Source of the DNA: Spirochaetales bacterium
GTDB lineage: Bacteria; Spirochaetota; Spirochaetia; JABMQR01
Assembly: GCA_023139255.1 (NCBI GenBank)
Contig: JAGLNY010000347.1
Location: 1 to 6,398 of the forward strand
DNA length: 6,398 bases
Direction: 5' to 3'
Part shown: piece after piece, positions 1 through 5,490 of the stretch
How positions within the stretch are numbered: position 1 is the stretch's first letter
Layout of the letters: every line of letters begins with the position of its first letter
Notes under the pieces: model-generated
The model's database searches: none
Told to the model about the DNA's origin: nothing
The model's input: only the letters and a program-made list of their open reading frames with translations
Position numbers and translations under genes: made by a program

Positions 1-933
1 GAAACAGAGATTAAAGAGATTCGCATATTCAGCCGGGATGAGAAAAAGCAGGATGATATGCGAAAGCATTATCATAATGATAAATTAAAATTCTTTATTG
101 GTGATATCAGGGATTATAATTCACTCAGACATGCAATGTTTAATGTGGACTATGTTTTTTCTGCCGCTGCCCTGAAACAAGTTCCCAGCTGTGAATTTTT
201 TCCAATAGAGGCAGTTAAAACAAATATACTGGGCATTGAGAATGTAATCCGGGCAGCCAGGGAAGCGCAGGTAAGCAAGGTTATTGCCTTAAGTACTGAT
301 AAAGCCGCCTACCCGGTAAATGCCATGGGGATCTCAAAAGCCCTTATGGAGAAGGTGGTAATAGCAAATTCCAGGATGGGTGGTGATACCGTATTATGCA
401 GCACCCGGTACGGGAATGTTATGGCCTCCAGAGGCTCGGTAATTCCTCTATTCATCAACCTGCTTAAGCAGGGGAAACCGCTTACCATCACAAATCCTAA
501 AATGACACGTTATATGATGAGTCTGGACGATGCAGTCAACCTTGTATTGTTTGCATTTGAGCATGGCGAGCAGGGGGACATGTTTGTACAGAAAGCTCCT
601 GCTGCCACTATCCGGATACTTGCGGAGGCACTTACGGATTTATTTGAAGTTCCCTGCAATATCAAGCAGATCGGGACACGGCATGGGGAAAAACTGCACG
701 AAACACTACTGACCTCAGAGGAGGTGGCCAGGGCGGAAGATCTCGGGAGCTATTATAAGGTATATCCTGATAATCGGGACTTGAATTATGCAAAGTTTTT
801 TAGTGAGGGTGATATTGTTGAACATATACCCTATACCTCTGAAAACACAAACCGGCTTGATGTTCAGAAGATGAAAGAACTCCTTCTCAGTCTTGAATAT
901 GTAAGAGATGAGCTGAAATTATGGAAGAAGTAA
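1..933 (+). CDS. capE: UDP-GlcNAc 4,6-dehydratase/5-epimerase, CapE/WbjB/FnlA type (5' end missing)
   Basis: This enzyme makes the first step of UDP-L-FucNAc synthesis: it removes water across C4 and C6 of UDP-GlcNAc and inverts C5, giving a 4-keto-6-deoxy-L-arabino sugar nucleotide in the cytoplasm. The frame is open from base 1, so 310 residues are visible. The family is about 340 residues long, so roughly the first 30, with the glycine-rich NAD(P)-binding loop, lie off the left edge. The first ATG inside the window (base 58) is internal. Numbering from base 1, visible marks are AAALKQVPS (55-63), STDKAAYPVNAMGISK (98-113), RYGNV (136-140) and GTRHGEKLHE (225-234). Asp100 and Lys101 match the FlaA1-type catalytic pair. 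The usual SDR Tyr is Met109 in an MxxxK motif with Lys113, the known signature of the CapE branch and not a defect. The 3' end overlaps the next gene by 13 bases, suggesting translational coupling. The family call is firm; the product stereochemistry rests on the two following genes. Confidence 0.93.
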   Translation, partial: ETEIKEIRIFSRDEKKQDDMRKHYHNDKLKFFIGDIRDYNSLRHAMFNVDYVFSAAALKQVPSCEFFPIEAVKTNILGIENVIRAAREAQVSKVIALSTDKAAYPVNAMGISKALMEKVVIANSRMGGDTVLCSTRYGNVMASRGSVIPLFINLLKQGKPLTITNPKMTRYMMSLDDAVNLVLFAFEHGEQGDMFVQKAPAATIRILAEALTDLFEVPCNIKQIGTRHGEKLHETLLTSEEVARAEDLGSYYKVYPDNRDLNYAKFFSEGDIVEHIPYTSENTNRLDVQKMKELLLSLEYVRDELKLWKK

Positions 934-2051
934 GTAAAGTACGAAAAATTCTCATAACCGGCAGTGCGGGATTTCTCGGTCAAAACCTGATTTCAGTTCT
1001 CAGAAGAAATCAGAGTATAGAAATCCTTGAATTTGATAAGGAAGATGATATTTCAGTTCTTTATACAGCACTGGATATCTGTGATGCTGTAGTGCATCTT
1101 GCCGGTGAGAACCGTCCGGATGATATTGATGACTTCATGAAGGTAAACGCCGGATTAACGGGTCTCGTAACTTCCTGCCTTGAGAAGCGGGGTGAGAGCG
1201 TACAGATTATCTACTCATCCTCAATCCAGGCGGAACGTGACAACCCCTATGGCAGAAGTAAAAAAGCCGGGGAGCAGGAGCTTCTCTCATATGCTGAGAA
1301 AACGGGAAATCGTGTGGGGATATTCAGGTTCCCGAATCTTTTTGGGAAATGGTCGCGGCCGAATTACAACTCCGTGGTATCGACCTTCTGCCACAACATC
1401 GCCCATGGACAGGAAATTGTTATCTCTGATCGAAACAATCTGCTGAAACTTGCCTATATTGATGATGTGACAGCAGCTATTATCCAGGAGTTAACTGAAA
1501 CAGAGGTTGGAAAACCGCTGTTTTGCGGCGGGTTTGCGAGTTATGAGATAACACTCGGGAATCTTGCTGACACACTATCATCCTTCAAAAAAATGCGTAA
1601 GAATTCCATTCTACCGGATTTTGCCAATCCGCTGACAAAAAGACTCTACACAACCTATCTATCCTATCTCGCAAAAGATGATTTTGCGTATCCGGTAGAA
1701 ATGAAACGTGATACGAGAGGATTTCTTTTTGAGCTTCTTAAATCGAAACACAGCGGGCAGATATTTATCTCAAAAACACATCCGGGAATTACCCGCGGCA
1801 ATCACTTTCACGACAGTAAAGTTGAGAAGTTCTGTGTGATTTCCGGGAACGGCACCATCAAATTCAGACATATTCTGGATGATAAAATACTTTCTTACGA
1901 TGTAAATGGAGATAATATACAAGTTGTTGATATTCCTCCGGGATACACTCACTCAATAAAAAATACAGGGGATAGTGAGATGATAGTACTGTTCTGGGCA
2001 AATGAGATCTTCAACCCTGACCAACCGGATACTTATTATGAAGAGGTCTGA
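921..2051 (+). CDS. capF: UDP-2-acetamido-2,6-dideoxy-hexos-4-ulose epimerase/reductase, CapF/WbjC/FnlB type
   Basis: This is a two-domain enzyme for the second step of UDP-L-FucNAc synthesis. In the characterised S. aureus CapF, the C-terminal cupin epimerises C3 of the CapE product and the N-terminal SDR domain reduces the C4 ketone with NADPH, giving the L-talo sugar nucleotide. Here the SDR domain spans about residues 7-245, with glycine loop TGSAGFLG (13-20) and catalytic Tyr110 and Lys114 in YGRSK. The cupin spans about 255-370. Its GNHFH motif gives His295 and His297, with Glu302 and His344 as further metal ligands; this spacing matches the zinc site known from CapF. At 376 residues it is full length for the family. 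The ATG at 921 lies inside the end of capE and is the only plausible start ahead of the glycine loop. The upstream Shine-Dalgarno sequence is weak, which fits coupling to capE. The next gene starts 3 bases after the stop. Confidence 0.94.
   Translation: MEEVSKVRKILITGSAGFLGQNLISVLRRNQSIEILEFDKEDDISVLYTALDICDAVVHLAGENRPDDIDDFMKVNAGLTGLVTSCLEKRGESVQIIYSSSIQAERDNPYGRSKKAGEQELLSYAEKTGNRVGIFRFPNLFGKWSRPNYNSVVSTFCHNIAHGQEIVISDRNNLLKLAYIDDVTAAIIQELTETEVGKPLFCGGFASYEITLGNLADTLSSFKKMRKNSILPDFANPLTKRLYTTYLSYLAKDDFAYPVEMKRDTRGFLFELLKSKHSGQIFISKTHPGITRGNHFHDSKVEKFCVISGNGTIKFRHILDDKILSYDVNGDNIQVVDIPPGYTHSIKNTGDSEMIVLFWANEIFNPDQPDTYYEEV
2041..2046 (+). promoter_or_regulatory. Ribosome binding site of capG
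   Basis: The sequence AAGAGG lies within the last codons of capF, 8 bases before the capG ATG at 2055. It is a good Shine-Dalgarno match and supports that start. Because it sits inside capF, the two genes are probably translated from one message. Confidence 0.6.
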
Positions 2052-2054
2052 AAA

Positions 2055-3188
2055 ATGAATCGTACAAAAGTTATGACAATAGTAGGCACACGACCCGAAA
2101 TAATCAGGCTCTCTGCCGTCATCAAAGCCTGTGATGCCTATTTTGATCACATACTTGTTCACACAGGTCAGAACTGGGACTATACCCTGAATGAAGTGTT
2201 CTTTAAGGAGCTTGAGCTGAGAAAGCCCGATCACTTTCTTGAAGTCCCTGGAAAGCATCTGGGTGAGACCATGGGGAATATCATATCAAGTTCGTATGAA
2301 GTAATGATGAAGGAGAAACCGGAAGCTTTGCTTATACTCGGTGATACAAACAGTGCTCTCAGTGCAATCCCGGCAAAACGTCTGAAAATACCTATTTTTC
2401 ATATGGAAGCCGGGAATCGGTGTTTTGACCAGAACGTTCCGGAGGAGATTAACAGAAAGATTGTTGACCATATTAGTGATATTAACCTTCCCTATACGGA
2501 GCATAGCAGACGTTACCTGCTCTCTGAAGGAATCAGGAAAGAGCATATATTTGTAACAGGTTCCCCCATGCGTGAGGTGCTTGTTCAGTATCAGGATCAG
2601 ATAAGAAGCAGTAATGTTCTTAAAGAATTGGGGCTGGAATCCGGTAAGTATATAGTAGTTTCGGCTCACAGGGAAGAAAACCTTGATATTCGGGACAATT
2701 TCTTAAAAGTGGTGGATACGCTCAACGGGATTGCTGAAGAGTTTGGTTTGCCGATAATTTACTCAACTCATCCGAGAAGTCTGAAAAAGATTGAGAAGAG
2801 TCGGATTACGTTTCATCCCCTGATAAAAAACTTATCCCCATTCGGGTTTTTTGCTTACAATAAATTACAACAGGAAGCCTTTTGTGTGCTTTCAGATAGT
2901 GGTACACTTAGTGAAGAGTCTTCAATGCTCGGATTTCCTGCAGTGTTGTTCAGGACCAGTACTGAACGGCCGGAAGTCCTGGATAAAGGCAGCATGGTTA
3001 TTGGCGGGATTACAAAGAGGGGAGTTGTAAATGCCATACGCATGGCTACAAATATCAACTCAACTTCAACCGGACCCGGAACCTCAACCAGCCCCGTTGA
3101 TTATGAGGATGCTAATGTCTCGCAAAAAGTAATTAAGGTAATTGAGAGTTATGTGAAGATAATAAACAAGGTAGTTTGGGCGAAATAG
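2055..3188 (+). CDS. capG: UDP-N-acetyl-L-talosamine/pneumosamine 2-epimerase, CapG/WbjD/FnlC type
   Basis: This is a non-hydrolysing UDP-HexNAc 2-epimerase of the WecB superfamily, with a GT-B-like two-domain fold. Placed directly after capE and capF, it should invert C2 to give UDP-L-FucNAc, the last step of the pathway. Motifs in order are GTRPE (11-15), HTGQN (36-40), LGDT with Asp97, HMEAGNR with Glu118, PEEINR with Glu131, SAHREEN with His205, THPRS (238-242), SDSGT (280-284) and TERPE (303-307). Asp, Glu, Glu and His at these places match the residues known to matter in E. coli WecB. The HMEAGNR motif and the C-terminal end (NVSQKVIKVIESYVKIINKVVW) resemble my recollection of the CapG/WbjD subfamily more than WecB itself. 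Length is 377 residues, normal for the family. Residues 335-347 form a Ser/Thr/Gly/Pro-rich stretch that looks inserted between the catalytic core and the last helix. A generic wecB label would be possible without the context. Confidence 0.92.
   Translation: MNRTKVMTIVGTRPEIIRLSAVIKACDAYFDHILVHTGQNWDYTLNEVFFKELELRKPDHFLEVPGKHLGETMGNIISSSYEVMMKEKPEALLILGDTNSALSAIPAKRLKIPIFHMEAGNRCFDQNVPEEINRKIVDHISDINLPYTEHSRRYLLSEGIRKEHIFVTGSPMREVLVQYQDQIRSSNVLKELGLESGKYIVVSAHREENLDIRDNFLKVVDTLNGIAEEFGLPIIYSTHPRSLKKIEKSRITFHPLIKNLSPFGFFAYNKLQQEAFCVLSDSGTLSEESSMLGFPAVLFRTSTERPEVLDKGSMVIGGITKRGVVNAIRMATNINSTSTGPGTSTSPVDYEDANVSQKVIKVIESYVKIINKVVWAK
3060..3095 (+). repeat. Degenerate 6-base tandem repeat inside capG
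   Basis: Six consecutive hexamers read TCAACT, TCAACC, GGACCC, GGAACC, TCAACC and AGCCCC. They are in frame and encode a Ser/Thr/Gly/Pro-rich linker, residues 336-347, which contains the amino-acid palindrome STSTGPGTSTS. The units share a pattern of variable triplet followed by ACC or CCC, so the tract probably grew by slippage and then diverged. Its multiple-of-three unit length means gain or loss would not shift the frame. Confidence 0.6.
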
Positions 3189-3209
3189 CGCAGCTGCTAG
3201 AATAATATC

Positions 3210-3216
3210 AGGAAAG
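3210..3216 (+). promoter_or_regulatory. Ribosome binding site of the sugar-phosphate transferase gene
   Basis: AGGAAAG lies 5 bases before the ATG at 3222 in a 33-base gap after capG. It is a good Shine-Dalgarno match and supports that start. The gap contains a short palindrome, GCAGCTGC at 3190-3197, but no terminator, so the transcript probably continues. Confidence 0.6.
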
Positions 3217-3221
3217 CCATA

Positions 3222-4601
3222 ATGGATCATTTGAAAGATTTTAAATATTTTGTTTTGCGCATGATCGCAGACATCATGGCTGTTGCGGCAGCATGGTTGG
3301 TTTCATACTATTTGCGTTTTTATGTTATTCCCGGAGGAATCGGGAAGCCGCTTGACCTGTTTTTACGTTTGGGAATTATCATTATAGTTTTGTTTATATT
3401 CTTTCTGAACAGTAACAAACTCTATTCCAGCATGAGGAATTTTACCTGGATTGATGAAAGCACATCAATTGTCCTTGCAGCCTTCAAGGCGGTTCTTGGA
3501 TTTGTCATTATACTCTATTTTTTCTTTCCAGCACGTGTCAGCCGGCTCACAATCTTTCTGTTTAGCATAACAGTAGTGCTGTTTATTATATCAGAGCGGA
3601 TAGCAGTTAAGAATATCCTTTTACTGCTGCGTAAGAAAGGGTGGAATAACAAAAAACTGCTTCTCCTTGGATTTGGACCAGCTCTGGAAAAATATATTGA
3701 ACCTTACAAAGACCCTGCCTATGGTATCAGGATTATTGGACAGTTTGGTGCGGATGAATCACACACAATACATGAATTCAAGCAGTATAACGGTGATCTC
3801 CCGGAGATCCTTGAGCAGCTTCTTCCTGACATCGTAGTGATAAGTTATCCTGAATCATATTTCGACATATCACAAAAATACATTGGGCAGTGTTATGATA
3901 GAATGTCTTCCCTTATGGTGATTCTTGACTTTCAGTTTCCTATAATTGGTTCAAGTACCATTACCCAAAACGGGCAGCATGTACTGCAGGTGAATCATAC
4001 AACTTTGACATTTTTTGATAGAATTATTAAACGCACCTTTGATATCATTTTTTCCCTGATTGGATTGATCGTACTTTCTCCGCTGTTTGTTCTAATTGGG
4101 TTGTTGGTAAAACTGACTTCCCGAGGACCTGTATTCTTTGCCCAAAAAAGAGTTACAGAGGGGGATAGAGTTTTCAGGATGTTTAAGTTCAGGACTATGA
4201 AAAGAGATGCTGTTACATCCGGTAATGGAACAGCAGCATGGACAGAGGAGAATGACTCGCGAATCACAAAATTAGGGAAGTTTCTTAGAAGGGCAAGCCT
4301 GGACGAGCTTCCACAGCTGCTCAATGTGCTGATCGGTAATATGAGCCTTATCGGCCCACGCCCGGAACGCCCGGATTTGGCGAAGGAATTTGGCAAACAA
4401 ATTCCGGGATACCGGCTCAGACATAAGGTAAAAGCTGGAATGAGCGGTTGGGCACAGATAAACGGATGGAGAGGAAACACATCCCTACCTAAGAGAATTG
4501 AGAGTGATCTATTCTATATTCAGCATTGGAGTTTGCTGCTTGATATTAAAATTATCTTTTTCACGTTTATCAAGGGATTTGTAAATAAGAATGCATATTA
4601 A
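3222..4601 (+). CDS. Undecaprenyl-phosphate sugar phosphotransferase (initiating transferase, WcaJ/WbaP layout)
   Basis: This inner-membrane enzyme starts repeat-unit assembly by moving a sugar 1-phosphate from a UDP-sugar to undecaprenyl phosphate. The 459 residues have the complete long-form layout. Four hydrophobic segments lie at about 11-35, 45-62, 84-102 and 108-124. A soluble Rossmann-like region (about 143-245) follows, with a glycine motif LLLLGFGPA at 146-154. A fifth hydrophobic segment sits at 273-297, and the bacterial sugar transferase domain runs from about 268 to 459. In that domain I see RTFD (271-274), FKFRTM (321-326), the catalytic Asp361-Glu362 pair, GPRPERP (378-384) with the PRP motif, and AGMSGWAQINGWRG (405-418). 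The ending FVNKNAY is typical of the glucose-1-phosphate type branch (TIGR03023-like, from memory), so glucose or galactose is a likelier first sugar than FucNAc, but specificity cannot be read from sequence. The gene follows capG by 33 bases and probably shares its transcript. Confidence 0.93.
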   Translation: MDHLKDFKYFVLRMIADIMAVAAAWLVSYYLRFYVIPGGIGKPLDLFLRLGIIIIVLFIFFLNSNKLYSSMRNFTWIDESTSIVLAAFKAVLGFVIILYFFFPARVSRLTIFLFSITVVLFIISERIAVKNILLLLRKKGWNNKKLLLLGFGPALEKYIEPYKDPAYGIRIIGQFGADESHTIHEFKQYNGDLPEILEQLLPDIVVISYPESYFDISQKYIGQCYDRMSSLMVILDFQFPIIGSSTITQNGQHVLQVNHTTLTFFDRIIKRTFDIIFSLIGLIVLSPLFVLIGLLVKLTSRGPVFFAQKRVTEGDRVFRMFKFRTMKRDAVTSGNGTAAWTEENDSRITKLGKFLRRASLDELPQLLNVLIGNMSLIGPRPERPDLAKEFGKQIPGYRLRHKVKAGMSGWAQINGWRGNTSLPKRIESDLFYIQHWSLLLDIKIIFFTFIKGFVNKNAY

Positions 4602-4639
4602 TATTGATATAAGAGTGGTGGTGAGTGTACAGTAACAAT

Positions 4640-5479
4640 ATGAAACAACAAAGAATGCCGATATTTCTTGTAGTGCTGGTTTTTTTCAGCTTTTCCGTTA
4701 GTGGAGTTAGTGGAGTTAGTGGGGCACAGTCTCTGGATACTGTTTTTCCCGGATTATCTGATGAGATGAGAGCTGCATTGATATCAGGACAACTACTCGC
4801 CAACGATACAACAATAAGCGGTGATCTTCTCTATGCTCCTGAAGGTATGGGGATTCGGAGGCCTGCTGGAGCCGGGAAAGAGACTGATAATGATGAACTG
4901 GAGAGTTTTACGGTTGAATGCCTGTCACTCATACCTCTACCGGATTATCTTGTAAACCTCTCTGAAGAGGAACTCCTGTTACATCTGGTTAATACACTGC
5001 GGGCTGTCTCGACCCAGGAAGGCATTACCTATATATCCCATCGAAGAGGTAATGTCCCGTACCCGCTCTTTACAAAATCGTATCATGTCCCGAAAGTAGG
5101 AAGCTGGGAACACCTTGACGATCCCGTATTACAGGAGCTGCCGTCACAAATACATGATGTTGTATTCCAGAAAGATACAAGTTTTGCCGGGAATTATTAT
5201 GCATTCAACTATGCTATTGATACTGATCGAATATTCCTCTCGGTTAAGAATATGACAACACTTTCAGTATTCGGAATTATTCCTGTAATTCCAAAACAGA
5301 CCTTGAATATCTCATTTGCAATTTTTGTTCTGGATGAAGGGGTACTCTGCTATTCGCAAGCTCATATAACAGGGCAGAAACCGACATTTTCATTTCTGGG
5401 ATTTTCTGTACATCTTCCCAGTGCATTTCAGAGGCGGATTACGGCACTCCAGGAGTGGCTTTCCGACAATCTTACATAA
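4640..5479 (+). CDS. Exported protein of unknown function, DUF6675-like
   Basis: I do not know a function for this 279-residue protein. It begins with a signal peptide: MKQQR, a hydrophobic core at about 7-20, then a Ser/Gly/Val repeat and a likely signal-peptidase cut after Ala29 (SGA|Q). There is no lipobox cysteine and no later membrane segment, so it is probably periplasmic or surface-associated. The mature part carries motifs that I recall from the spirochaete-rich DUF6675 family: TQEGITYIS (125-133), a central FQKDTSF..NYYAFNY block (176-191), NMTTL (204-208), FGIIPV (211-216) and a C-terminal RRITALQEWL helix (265-274). That match is from memory and unconfirmed. The frame opens at a GTG at 4625, which would add five residues; I prefer the ATG at 4640 because it gives a more compact signal peptide. 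Neither start has a strong ribosome site. It lies 38 bases after the transferase gene and 11 bases before the Wzi-like gene, which suggests a cell-envelope role linked to the polysaccharide. Confidence 0.8.
   Translation: MKQQRMPIFLVVLVFFSFSVSGVSGVSGAQSLDTVFPGLSDEMRAALISGQLLANDTTISGDLLYAPEGMGIRRPAGAGKETDNDELESFTVECLSLIPLPDYLVNLSEEELLLHLVNTLRAVSTQEGITYISHRRGNVPYPLFTKSYHVPKVGSWEHLDDPVLQELPSQIHDVVFQKDTSFAGNYYAFNYAIDTDRIFLSVKNMTTLSVFGIIPVIPKQTLNISFAIFVLDEGVLCYSQAHITGQKPTFSFLGFSVHLPSAFQRRITALQEWLSDNLT
4697..4723 (+). repeat. Three 9-base tandem repeats in a signal peptide
   Basis: GTTAGTGGA occurs twice and is followed by GTTAGTGGG, directly joined. The repeat is in frame and encodes Val-Ser-Gly three times (residues 20-28), between the hydrophobic core of the signal peptide and the predicted cleavage point. 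Copy-number change would lengthen or shorten this region by three residues without a frameshift. Confidence 0.85.
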
Positions 5480-5490
5480 AATATTTTCGT

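Noticed and set aside
325..339. Met in place of the SDR catalytic Tyr in CapE, read at first as a loss of activity
   Set aside because: An MxxxK motif is the known state of the CapE branch, so it supports the assignment and is not a defect.
2286..2669. Opposite-strand open frame of 127 codons within capG
   Set aside because: It overlaps the conserved active-site region of capG and shows no protein-like features; it is a by-product of the coding strand.
3189..3221. Possible terminator at the GCAGCTGC palindrome between capG and the transferase gene
   Set aside because: The palindrome has no loop and is not followed by a T-run, so it cannot form an intrinsic terminator.
3995..4480. Opposite-strand open frame of 161 codons within the sugar-phosphate transferase gene
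   Set aside because: It lies entirely over the catalytic domain of a gene with clear conserved motifs, and its translation has no recognisable domain or sensible composition.
4602..4639. Possible promoter (TATAAG at 4608-4613) ahead of the exported-protein gene
   Set aside because: No -35 box sits at a 16-18 base spacing; the nearest candidate, TTGTAA at 4579-4584, is 23 bases away. A/T-rich sequence alone is not enough.
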